Positions 34,393-42,157 of a stretch of 64,000 nucleotides of DNA are shown one piece after another. The notes beneath the pieces were generated by a model, which was given only the letters and a program-made list of their open reading frames with translations, was not told the DNA's origin and did not search any database. The DNA lies in assembly GCA_051162045.1 (NCBI GenBank), contig JBISDI010000009.1. One strand, written 5' to 3'. Numbering within the stretch: the stretch's first letter is position 1; every line of letters begins with the position of its first letter. The translations under genes and the position numbers were made by a program. Source of the stretch: Anaerozeibacter quisquiliarum. GTDB taxonomy: Bacteria > Bacillota > Clostridia > Christensenellales > Aristaeellaceae.

Positions 34393-35418
34393 ATGAATGC
34401 AAGCTTCTCCCAAGATAGCGCGGGCAAGAAGGTCAGGCAGTTCCTGACGGACAGGGCGATTCTCCTGTGCCTGCTCGTCATGGTCGTCGTCATCGGTATC
34501 ATCAACCCCCGGTTCCTGTCGGTGCGGGTGCTGCGCGACGTGGCGCTGCAAAACTCCACCAAGTTGATTATGGCCTGCGGCATGGCGTTCGTGCTGATCG
34601 TGGGCGGCGTGGACCTGTCCGCCGGCCGCGTGATGGGTTTTGCCGCCGTCATGACCGCCTCGCTCGGCCAGACGATGAGCTACGCGCGCCGCTTCTACCC
34701 CAACCTGTCGGACGTGCCGATCATCGTGCCGCTGTTGGCGGCGATGGCGGTGGGCGCGCTGTTCGGGGCGCTCAACGGCTTCGTCATATCGCGTTACAAG
34801 ATCACCGCGTTCATCGTGACGCTGGGCACCCAGGTCATCGCCTGGGGCGCGAACCTTTTGTACTTTGACATCGAGCCCAACTCCTCCCAGCCGATCGGCG
34901 GCGTCAAGGACGGCATCACCTATCTGGGCTCGGGCCTCCTGGGGCCGGGCAAGTTCCCGGTGATCGTGATTATCGCCGTCGTCGTGGTGCTTTTGTGCTG
35001 GTTCATCCTGACCAAGACGCGTTTTGGCCGCAACACCTACGCGATCGGCGGCAACCCCGAGGCCGCGATGGTGTCCGGCATCCACGTGCAGCAGGTTCAG
35101 GTGGGCGTCTACGCGCTGGCGGGCGTGCTCTACGGCCTGGCGGGCTTCCTCGAGAGCGCGCGCACGGGCGGGGCCACCTCGGCCTACGGCCTGAACTACG
35201 AATTCGACGCGATCTCCGCCTGCGTCGTGGGCGGCATCTCCAACACCGGCGGCATCGGCACCGTGCCCGGCATGGTGGTGGGCGTGCTGGTCTTCGGCAT
35301 CATCAACTACGGGCTGACCTTCATCGGCGTCAACCCCTATTGGCAGCAGATCATCAAGGGCATCATCATCATCGCCGCCGTCGGCGTCGATATGAGCAAG
35401 AACAGAAAGCGCAAGTAA
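34393..35418 (+). CDS. Sugar ABC transporter permease (CUT2, MglC/RbsC-like)
   Basis: Channel subunit of 341 aa with about ten hydrophobic segments. Hallmarks: IVGGVDLSAGRVMGF near residue 75, FIVTLGTQVIAWG, TKTRFGRNTYAIGGNPEAA near 215 and ISACVVGGISNTGGIGT near 275. The start ATG is set about 10 nt after GAGG; a closer upstream GTG leaves no spacing. It follows the ATPase gene by 17 nt and precedes the alcohol dehydrogenase gene, so importer and catabolic genes appear co-transcribed. Confidence 0.92.
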   Translation: MNASFSQDSAGKKVRQFLTDRAILLCLLVMVVVIGIINPRFLSVRVLRDVALQNSTKLIMACGMAFVLIVGGVDLSAGRVMGFAAVMTASLGQTMSYARRFYPNLSDVPIIVPLLAAMAVGALFGALNGFVISRYKITAFIVTLGTQVIAWGANLLYFDIEPNSSQPIGGVKDGITYLGSGLLGPGKFPVIVIIAVVVVLLCWFILTKTRFGRNTYAIGGNPEAAMVSGIHVQQVQVGVYALAGVLYGLAGFLESARTGGATSAYGLNYEFDAISACVVGGISNTGGIGTVPGMVVGVLVFGIINYGLTFIGVNPYWQQIIKGIIIIAAVGVDMSKNRKRK

Positions 35419-35505
35419 CCGATGGCGTTTGCGCCGGCCTCTCGCACCCGATTGGGCGCGGGGCTGGCGTAGCCGCGCGGTTTTTCGAAGAAAAGGGGTT
35501 TGCTC

Positions 35506-36528
35506 ATGAAGGCAATCGTCACGGAAAAGGTGGGCAGCTGGGGGTTGCGCGAGGTGCCCGTGCCGCCTCCGCCGCCCGGCTGGGCGCTTATCAAGGTGCG
35601 CGCGGCGGCGTTTTGCGCGACCGACATCGAGGTGCTGGACGGGGGCATCCCCGCCAAGTACCCGCTGATCCAGGGGCATGAGTGGTGCGGCGAGGTCGTT
35701 ACGATCAACGGGTCGGATCAGGCGCTGGTGGGCAAGCGGGTCGTGGGCTCGAACGACGTGTGCTGCCTGACCTGCCCGGCCTGCCGCCGCGGCCTGTGGC
35801 GGCAATGCCCCTCGTTCGGCGAGATCGGCTTTAAGCACGACGGCGCGTACGCCGAGTACATGCTGGCGCCCGCCTACGCGCTGATCGCGCTGCCCGATTC
35901 CATCGGCGACATTCAGGCCGCCATGCTCGAGCCGCTGGGCGTCGCGCTGGGCACGCTCGACAAGGCGGACGTGCGGCTGGGCGAGACGCTGCTCATTTTG
36001 GGCAGCGGCTCGATCGGGCTGAACGTGCTGGCCGCGGCGAAGGCCGCGGGCATGCGGCGCATCGCGGTGGTGGAGCGCACGGGTGGACGGCTGAAGATCG
36101 CCCGCGACATGGGCGCGTCCTATGCGCTGGCCAGCGCGCACTGCGACATCGAACAGGCGCTGCGCGAAATCTACCCGGCCGGCCCGGACGTGATCGTCGA
36201 TTGCACCGGCGCGCAATCCTGCGTGCGGCTGGCGCTGTCGATCGCGCCCAAGGGCGGGCGCGTCGCGCTGGCCGGGTACGGCGGCGGGCGCGAGACCACT
36301 TGGCGCATGGACGATGTGCACGTGAAGAATTTGCGTGTGGTCGGCGCGGGCAACAACTGGGACGTGCTGGGCCGCGCGGTCGAGCTGGTGGCCGACGGCC
36401 TGGTATCAACCGAGCGGCTGTGCACGCTGACGATGCCGATCGAGCGCTTCGACGACGCGGTGCGCGCCGCGCGCGCGCGCGAGCCGGGCTTCGTCAAGGC
36501 CGTGTTCACCTTCGGGAGCGGCGCATGA
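35506..36528 (+). CDS. Zinc-dependent medium-chain alcohol/polyol dehydrogenase
   Basis: NAD(P)-linked oxidoreductase of 340 aa from the sorbitol/threonine dehydrogenase group. The catalytic zinc site is indicated by CATDIEVL near residue 38 and GHEWCGEV near 62. The structural zinc cysteines are in CCLTCPACRRGLWRQC near 90-105. The Rossmann loop LGSGSIGLNVLAAAKAAG lies near 165. AAGGGG precedes the ATG at 35506. The stop overlaps the FGGY kinase start (ATGA). Likely first oxidation of an imported polyol or sugar before phosphorylation by the kinase. Exact substrate unknown. Confidence 0.88.
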   Translation: MKAIVTEKVGSWGLREVPVPPPPPGWALIKVRAAAFCATDIEVLDGGIPAKYPLIQGHEWCGEVVTINGSDQALVGKRVVGSNDVCCLTCPACRRGLWRQCPSFGEIGFKHDGAYAEYMLAPAYALIALPDSIGDIQAAMLEPLGVALGTLDKADVRLGETLLILGSGSIGLNVLAAAKAAGMRRIAVVERTGGRLKIARDMGASYALASAHCDIEQALREIYPAGPDVIVDCTGAQSCVRLALSIAPKGGRVALAGYGGGRETTWRMDDVHVKNLRVVGAGNNWDVLGRAVELVADGLVSTERLCTLTMPIERFDDAVRAARAREPGFVKAVFTFGSGA

Positions 36529-37871
36529 AGGTGGTGTTGGGGATCGACCTGGGCACCTCATCGGCCAAGCTGGTGGTCACCGGCTATGGGCCGCCGCGCG
36601 TGATGGGCATCGCGTATCCCGAGGACGCGCCGCTGGGCGCCATCGGCCGGGCGGTTGCCCAGTTGTGCGACCCGCGCGAGATCGAGGCGGTGGGGCTGTC
36701 CGGGCAGACCGGCACCTTCCTGATTTCGGACGCGGGCGGCCGGGTGCGCGCGCGGCTGCCCTGGTACGCGCCCGGACGGGCCGAGCCGCTAAAGCGGCTG
36801 CTGGCCGCGTTCAGCGAAAGCGAGTTCGTCGAAATGACCGGCATGGTTCACCCGGCGCTGGCGTCCTACCCGCTGCCGACGGCGCTGGCTATCCGGGAGG
36901 ACGCCGCGCTTTCCCGACTGCTTGAAGACGCTCTGCTGCTGCAGCCCAAGGATCAGCTGTGCCTTACGCTGTGCGGCCGGGCCGCCAGCGACGTCGGCTC
37001 GTGGCGTGGGCTGGTCCATCCCGGGACGCGCGCCTACCCCGAGCGGCTGCTGGCCTTCGCGGGGCTGGAAGCCGCGCAGCTGCCGCCGATGGAAGACTGG
37101 CTGGCGGTGAGCGCGGAAGGGGCGGCCCAAACCGGGCTAAGGCCGGGCACGCCGGTGGCGGTCGGGGCCAACGACTTCTACGCCGCGCTTAACGGCATGG
37201 GCGTCGACGGGCCGGGCGCCTGCTTCGACGTGACCGGCACCAGCGAGCACTTCGGCGTGGTGGTCGGGCGGCGCGAGGGCACGAAGCTGATCGAAAGCCC
37301 CTACAAGAACGGCTTCGCGCGCTACGGCGTCACCGCCTGCGCGGGCGTGTCGCTCGATTGGGCGAGGCGGCTGTTCGGGCCCGACGCGCCCGAGATCCAC
37401 GCACGCGCGCCCATCTTCCTGCCCTACCTGCGCGGCGAGCGCGCGCCGGTGTTCGACGAGCGCGCGCGCGGGCTGTTCGTCGGGCTGACCGATCAGACCT
37501 CGACCGACGCGCTGAAGTACGCCGTCTACGAGGGCGTGGTGTTTTCCATCTACAGCGTGTGGGAGGCGCTGGGACGGCCTAAGGTCCGCGAAATACGCGC
37601 GACCGGCGGCGCGTCGACGGTTAAGCTGCTCAACGAGCTCAAGGCGTCCGTCTTCGGCGTGAGCGTGGTTTCGGAATCGCCCGCCTGCGGCTCGGCGCTG
37701 GGGGCGGCGCGCTATGCGGGCGGCGAATGGGCGAAGGATCAAAGTGTGACGCAGCCCGACGCGGCGCTGGGCGAGCGGCTGCGCGGGCGCTACGCGGTCT
37801 ACGCGCGCATGGTTCGGGCGTCGCGCGACATGCTGGACGGCGTGGACACGGCGGATATGTTTGGAGGATAG
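36525..37871 (+). CDS. FGGY-family carbohydrate kinase (xylulokinase-like)
   Basis: Cytoplasmic kinase of 448 aa, a little shorter than typical xylulokinases (about 490). The actin-like ATPase fold is marked by LGIDLGTSSAKLVV at the N-terminus, AVGLSGQTGTFLI, FDVTGTSEHFGVV in the middle and the second-lobe segment EIRATGGASTVKLLNELKA. The catalytic Asp should be in GANDFYAALNG near 220. Start overlaps the dehydrogenase stop by 4 nt. It probably phosphorylates the ketose or acid made by the upstream dehydrogenase. Confidence 0.88.
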   Translation: MKVVLGIDLGTSSAKLVVTGYGPPRVMGIAYPEDAPLGAIGRAVAQLCDPREIEAVGLSGQTGTFLISDAGGRVRARLPWYAPGRAEPLKRLLAAFSESEFVEMTGMVHPALASYPLPTALAIREDAALSRLLEDALLLQPKDQLCLTLCGRAASDVGSWRGLVHPGTRAYPERLLAFAGLEAAQLPPMEDWLAVSAEGAAQTGLRPGTPVAVGANDFYAALNGMGVDGPGACFDVTGTSEHFGVVVGRREGTKLIESPYKNGFARYGVTACAGVSLDWARRLFGPDAPEIHARAPIFLPYLRGERAPVFDERARGLFVGLTDQTSTDALKYAVYEGVVFSIYSVWEALGRPKVREIRATGGASTVKLLNELKASVFGVSVVSESPACGSALGAARYAGGEWAKDQSVTQPDAALGERLRGRYAVYARMVRASRDMLDGVDTADMFGG

Positions 37872-37873
37872 AC

Positions 37874-39007
37874 ATGGCACAGGTTGTGATCTTCGGCGCG
37901 GGCAAGATCGCGCGCGGTTTTCTTTCGCAGATTTGTTTTTCGGCGGGCGTTTCGTTCGCGCTTGTCGAGGCCAACGCGGACCTGGTCAAGGCCCTGAATG
38001 AAGCGGGCCGCTACACCGTGCACTTCTTGGGCGACAAGGCGCGCGACCTCGTGGTGGAAGGCTTCGAGGCGGTGTCGATCGACGATGGCGCGGGCATCGC
38101 GCGCGTGGCCGCCGACGCGAGCTGCTTCTTCACCTCGGTGGGCGGCAAGAACCTGGGCGCGGTCGCCCCGGCGATCGAGTGGGCGCTTCACCACGTGCGC
38201 AAGGGCGCGGTCAATGTCGTCACCTGCGAGAATTGGAAGAGGCCGGCGGCCATCCTCGCGCAGGCGGTGCGCCCGCCCGAGGGGCTTGCGGTGGGCTTTG
38301 CCGAGGCGGTGGTCATGCGCTCGGCGATGGAGCCCACGAAAGAGCAGCTCGCGCGCGATGCGCTGACCGTGTGCGTGCAGGACTACCACACGCTGCCGGT
38401 GGACGCGCAGCCGCTCGTCTGCCCGCTGCCCGCCATCCCGGAAATCGCGCCCACCGAGGGCTTCAAGGGCTTCCTCGAGCGCAAGTTCTACACCTACAAC
38501 GCCGCCAACGGCACCGCCTCGTTCGTGGGGGCGTTCCTGGGCCATACGGTATTGGCCGAGGCCGCGCGCGACGAGCGCGTCGACGCGCTGCTCACGCGCG
38601 TCTACCGCGAGACCGGGCAGGCGCTGTCGAAGCGGCACGGCATCCCGCTCGACGAGCAATTGGCCTTCAGCGAGACTTCGCGCGCCAAGCTGCGCGACCG
38701 GGGCCTGCCCGACACGGTGGAGCGCAACGCGCGCGACCCGCTGCGCAAGCTGGGCCGCGACGACCGGCTGGTCGGTTCGGCGCTGCTGGCCGAGGGGTAC
38801 GGCATTGTGCCCGAGGGGCTGGCCACCGCGATCGCCGCCGCCCTCCACTACGAAAACCCGGACGACCCCTCGGCGGTTAAGCTTGCCGCCATGCTGCGTG
38901 AGCAGGGCAGCGGCTACGTGCTCGACCAGGTGTGTGGCCTTCAAGGCGATCCGCTGCGCGCGCTGGTGCTCGAAAAGGAAAAGGAGCTCTTGTCATGGCG
39001 ACGCTGA
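37874..39007 (+). CDS. Mannitol-dehydrogenase-family protein (MtlD-like), divergent active site 1
   Basis: Predicted NAD-dependent polyol-phosphate dehydrogenase of 377 aa. The Rossmann loop is VIFGAGKIARGF (residues 5-16). The long-chain mannitol dehydrogenase motif K-x4-N-x2-H appears as Lys204, Asn209 and Asn212 (ERKFYTYNAANG), so the usual histidine is Asn. A KLGRDDRLVGSALLA segment near 295 matches the family C-terminal region. GGAGG lies 6 nt before the ATG. It overlaps the UlaG-like gene by 13 nt and has a paralogue two genes on. It likely oxidises a phosphorylated polyol or reduces a keto acid. Confidence 0.85.
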   Translation: MAQVVIFGAGKIARGFLSQICFSAGVSFALVEANADLVKALNEAGRYTVHFLGDKARDLVVEGFEAVSIDDGAGIARVAADASCFFTSVGGKNLGAVAPAIEWALHHVRKGAVNVVTCENWKRPAAILAQAVRPPEGLAVGFAEAVVMRSAMEPTKEQLARDALTVCVQDYHTLPVDAQPLVCPLPAIPEIAPTEGFKGFLERKFYTYNAANGTASFVGAFLGHTVLAEAARDERVDALLTRVYRETGQALSKRHGIPLDEQLAFSETSRAKLRDRGLPDTVERNARDPLRKLGRDDRLVGSALLAEGYGIVPEGLATAIAAALHYENPDDPSAVKLAAMLREQGSGYVLDQVCGLQGDPLRALVLEKEKELLSWRR

Positions 39008-39774
39008 CGATCACCTACCTGGGGCAGTGCGGGTTCCTGCTGGACTTCGGCGCGGTGCGCATCGTCACCGATCCCTACCTGAGCGATTCGGTGGACCGGC
39101 TGTATGCCACGCCCGAAACGCCCTGGCGGCGCGCCTACCCCGCGCCCCGCGCGCTTTTTGACCTCATGCCCGACGCCGTGCTGATCTCGCACGACCATGG
39201 CGACCACCTGGACCCCGACACGCTGATCCCCTATGTGCGTGCCGGCGGGCGCGCGGTCATCGCCGCGCCCGCGCCGGTGTGCGCGGCACTCGGGGAGATG
39301 TTGCCGCCGGATGCGCCGCCCATCGCGCCCGCCCGCGCCGAGCGGCCGTTCGACATCGGGCCGGCCCGGATCACGCCGGTCGCCTGCGCGCACACGCAGC
39401 TGCACACCGACGACATGGGCCGCTTTTACGAGCTAAGCTACATCATCCGCGTCGGTGACCGGGCGGTATTTTTCGGCGGCGACATGAGCCTGTACGACGG
39501 GCTGACCGAGCGGCTGCGGGCGGAAGGTTGCCGCGTGCTGCTGCTGCCGGCCAACGGGCGCGACGAGGCGCGCACCGCGGCCGGCATTGTGGGCAACACC
39601 GACTGCGCCGAGGCGGCCGAGCTGGCGGCGGCGCTCGACGCGCCGCTCTACATCCCGATGCACCACGACCTGTACGCAATCAACGGCTGCGCGGATGAAG
39701 ATATCCTCGCCGCCGCCGCGCGGGCCGGTGCGCGGGTCAAAATCCTCAAGCCGATGGAGGCGATCGAAGTATGA
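38995..39774 (+). CDS. MBL-fold metal hydrolase (UlaG-like lactonase)
   Basis: Metallo-beta-lactamase-fold hydrolase of 259 aa related to L-ascorbate-6-phosphate lactonase. Metal ligands: SHDHGDHLD near residues 64-72, His in CAHTQLH, FFGGDMSLY near 160 and HHDLYAING near 220. AAGGAG precedes the ATG at 38995, inside the end of the previous gene. It sits between two MtlD-like genes and overlaps both, so it should act on the same intermediate, for example opening a sugar-phosphate lactone. Confidence 0.85.
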   Translation: MATLTITYLGQCGFLLDFGAVRIVTDPYLSDSVDRLYATPETPWRRAYPAPRALFDLMPDAVLISHDHGDHLDPDTLIPYVRAGGRAVIAAPAPVCAALGEMLPPDAPPIAPARAERPFDIGPARITPVACAHTQLHTDDMGRFYELSYIIRVGDRAVFFGGDMSLYDGLTERLRAEGCRVLLLPANGRDEARTAAGIVGNTDCAEAAELAAALDAPLYIPMHHDLYAINGCADEDILAAAARAGARVKILKPMEAIEV

Positions 39775-40793
39775 AAATCGCAATTGTGGGCGCGGGCCAG
39801 ACCGGGCGCGGCTTCCTGGCGCGCCTGTTCGCCCCGCAGGCGGAACTGACCCTGATCGACCGCGACGCCGCGCTGATCGACCGGCTGCGCGCGGCGGGCG
39901 GCTACCGGGTGCGCTTTTTCGACGGCACGCAGCCCATGCGCATCGAGGGATATGCGGCGCTGCATACGGACGATGCGGCCTGCCGCGCGGCGCTTAAAGC
40001 CGCGGATGCCGTGTTCGTCAGCGTGCGCCCGGAAAACCTGCGCGAGGCGGGCGAATGGCTGGCCGCGCGCGTGCCCGAGGCGACGAGCGTCGTGGCCTGC
40101 GAAAACGCGCCGCTGCCGGCGGCCGGGCTGGGCGGTGGCCTCGATGCGCGCGCGGCCTCGGGCGCGATCTTCTGCACCACGGTCAACGACGGCGATATCG
40201 ACATCGCGGGCGAGAACTACCCCTCGCTGTTCGTCAGCGTGCAGGGCTCAAATGGGGCGCTTGGCCTTTCGCACATCGAGTACGTGGACGACTTCGCGGT
40301 GCTGATGCAGCGCAAGCTCTACACCTACAACGCCGCCTCCGCGATCATCGCCTACCTCGGGATCGAGAAGGGCTTCCTCGAATACGCCGACGCGGCCAAC
40401 GACCCGGTGATCGACGGCCTGCTCGACATCTTCTACGGGGAGGTCAATCGGGCCGTATGCGCGCGCTACGGTGTGGACGAGGCGGCGCAGCGGGATTTCG
40501 CCGCGCTGTCCAAGCGGAAATTCCAAAACCGCGCCATTGCCGACAGCATCGAGCGCAACGCGGCCTCGCCCGCGCGCAAGCTCGGGCGCGACGAGCGCAT
40601 CATCGCGCCCGCGCTGCTGATTCGCGCGCACGGCGGTACCGCCCGTCCGCTGATCGAGACCGCCGCCGCCGCGCTATCCTACCTGGGCGCGCGCGACGAA
40701 GCCTGCGCAAGCGCGCTGCTCGAAACGCACAGCGACCTACCGCCCGACGACGCGCTGCATCAGGACATCATCAAAGCGTGGACTGGTCGCTGA
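39771..40793 (+). CDS. Mannitol-dehydrogenase-family protein (MtlD-like), divergent active site 2
   Basis: Second paralogue, 340 aa. Rossmann loop IVGAGQTGRGFLARL at residues 4-18. The catalytic segment RKLYTYNAASAI gives Lys182, Asn187 and Ser190, again without the family histidine. KLGRDERIIAPALLI near 275 mirrors the KLGRDDRLVGSALLA segment of the first copy. The start overlaps the UlaG-like stop by 4 nt. It is about 37 residues shorter than its paralogue. It may act as a partner subunit or catalyse a second step on the same compound. Confidence 0.85.
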   Translation: MKIAIVGAGQTGRGFLARLFAPQAELTLIDRDAALIDRLRAAGGYRVRFFDGTQPMRIEGYAALHTDDAACRAALKAADAVFVSVRPENLREAGEWLAARVPEATSVVACENAPLPAAGLGGGLDARAASGAIFCTTVNDGDIDIAGENYPSLFVSVQGSNGALGLSHIEYVDDFAVLMQRKLYTYNAASAIIAYLGIEKGFLEYADAANDPVIDGLLDIFYGEVNRAVCARYGVDEAAQRDFAALSKRKFQNRAIADSIERNAASPARKLGRDERIIAPALLIRAHGGTARPLIETAAAALSYLGARDEACASALLETHSDLPPDDALHQDIIKAWTGR

Positions 40794-40798
40794 AAATG

Positions 40799-40807
40799 TG
40801 GTATCAT
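40799..40807 (+). promoter_or_regulatory. Possible extended -10 promoter of the M20 peptidase gene
   Basis: TGG followed by TATCAT, 32 nt upstream of the ATG and just past the previous stop codon. There is no clear -35 box. Confidence 0.35.
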
Positions 40808-40838
40808 GGCGGTGAATATGGCAAGGGGAGGAACGCCG

Positions 40839-41942
40839 ATGAGCCGTATATGGGAGACATTTTCCGCGCTCACCGCGATCGACAGCCCGTCCTTCGGGGA
40901 GCGGAATCTTTGCGACGCGCTGAAGGCGCGGCTGGTGGAACTGGGCGCGGCGACCTATGAGGACGACGCGGGCGCGAAAATCGGCGGGGACTGCGGCAAT
41001 CTGTACGGCTTCGTGCCGGGGGAACTGCCGCTGGCCCCGCTGCTGCTGTCCGCCCACATGGACACGGTGGAGCCGGGGCGCGGCAAGCGGGCGGTTTTGC
41101 ACGCGGACGGGCGCATCACCTCCGCGGGCGACACCATCCTGGGCGCGGACGACGTGGCCGGCATCGCCATCATCCTGGAAGCGCTGACGCGACTGAAGGA
41201 AGAGGGAACGCCTCATCGCCCGGTGGAGTTGATCTTCCCCGTGGCGGAGGAGCGTTACGGCTTGGGTTCGGCGGCGGCGGATTACGATCGGATTCGCGCG
41301 AAAGAAGCCTACACGCTGGACCTGAGCGGCGCGATCGGCGAGGCGGCGGGCGCCGCGCCGACCATCCTGTCCTTTTCCGTGACGGTAGAGGGCCGGGCGT
41401 CCCACGCCGGCTTCGCGCCGCGCGAGGGCATCCACGCCATCGCGGCGGCGGCGAAGGCAATCGCGCGGATTCCGCAGGGCGAGCCGACGCCCGGCGTTAC
41501 CTGCAACATCGGCGTGATCGAGGGCGGGGAGGCGACCAACATCGTGCCCGCGCGCTGCCGGGTGACGGGGGAGATTCGCAGCCTGTCCCACGAGGCGGTC
41601 CTCAAGCAGTGGGAGCAGGTCATGACGGCCTTCGAGCAGGAAGCGAGCGCGGTCGGGGCGACCGCGACCGCCGACCGCCGCGTCGAAATCACGGCCTATG
41701 AGACGCCCATCTTAAGCCCGGTCGTTCGCCGCTTTGAGAAGGCCTGCGCCGAGGTCGGCGTGCCGGCGAACATCCACGCTACCATGGGCGGTAGCGACCA
41801 AAACAGCTTCGCGCTCCGCGGCATCCAGGGCCTGGTGCTCGCCTGTTCCATGCACGAGGTGCACAGCACGCGCGAATACAGCCGCGTGGAGGAGATGGAG
41901 CAGGGGGTCAAGTTGGTGATGGCGCTGATCGCGGGGGAATGA
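40839..41942 (+). CDS. M20-family metallopeptidase (PepT-like)
   Basis: Cytoplasmic zinc aminopeptidase or amidohydrolase of 367 aa. Metal and catalytic residues: LLSAHMDTVEPG near residue 70, DTILGADDVAG near 98, PVAEERYGLGSA with the general-base Glu near 135, Asp in AYTLDLSGAIGEA and EVHSTREYSR near the end. The dimerisation domain (about 175-290) contains GRASHAGFAPREG. AGGGGAGGA precedes the ATG. Last gene on this strand before a convergent terminator. It may be unrelated to the sugar operon or may deacylate an N-acyl sugar or peptide. Confidence 0.87.
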   Translation: MSRIWETFSALTAIDSPSFGERNLCDALKARLVELGAATYEDDAGAKIGGDCGNLYGFVPGELPLAPLLLSAHMDTVEPGRGKRAVLHADGRITSAGDTILGADDVAGIAIILEALTRLKEEGTPHRPVELIFPVAEERYGLGSAAADYDRIRAKEAYTLDLSGAIGEAAGAAPTILSFSVTVEGRASHAGFAPREGIHAIAAAAKAIARIPQGEPTPGVTCNIGVIEGGEATNIVPARCRVTGEIRSLSHEAVLKQWEQVMTAFEQEASAVGATATADRRVEITAYETPILSPVVRRFEKACAEVGVPANIHATMGGSDQNSFALRGIQGLVLACSMHEVHSTREYSRVEEMEQGVKLVMALIAGE

Positions 41943-41967
41943 TCGGTGAACGGGGCGTAGGGGAGAC

Positions 41968-42142
41968 CCCATTCCCCTCTTTGGAGGGGTGCCCGCAGGC
42001 GGGGTGGTGGCCCGTCGCTCGTGCCGATAAGGCTTGATCCATGCGATCAAAAAAGGCCGGGGTGATGCACCCTGGCCTTTGATGTTCTGCAATCAGGTCA
42101 CCACCCCGCCCCTCGGGGCACCCCTCCAAAGAGGGGAATGGG
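41968..42142. repeat. 175-bp MITE-like element with ~45-bp terminal inverted repeats
   Basis: The left end (41968-42012) and the reverse complement of the right end (42096-42142) match along nearly their full length: CCCATTCCCCTCTTTGGAGG, then GGTGCCC and a CGGGGTGGTG block, differing only in a short central part. It occupies almost the whole 215-nt gap between convergent genes and encloses a terminator. No coding sequence. Its core belongs to the same CATTCCCCTC family as the other palindromic elements here. Confidence 0.85.
42052..42080. terminator. Bidirectional terminator between convergent genes
   Basis: AAAGGCC (42052-42058) pairs with GGCCTTT (42074-42080), and inner GGGTG pairs with CACCC. 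Flanking A-tract on one side and T-tract on the other allow termination in both directions. Confidence 0.85.
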
Positions 42143-42157
42143 CGGGCTGACGCCGGC

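Noticed and set aside
41943..42157. Small gene in the gap between the M20 peptidase and the amidohydrolase
   Set aside because: The gap is almost wholly the inverted-repeat element and its terminator; no frame has a ribosome binding site.
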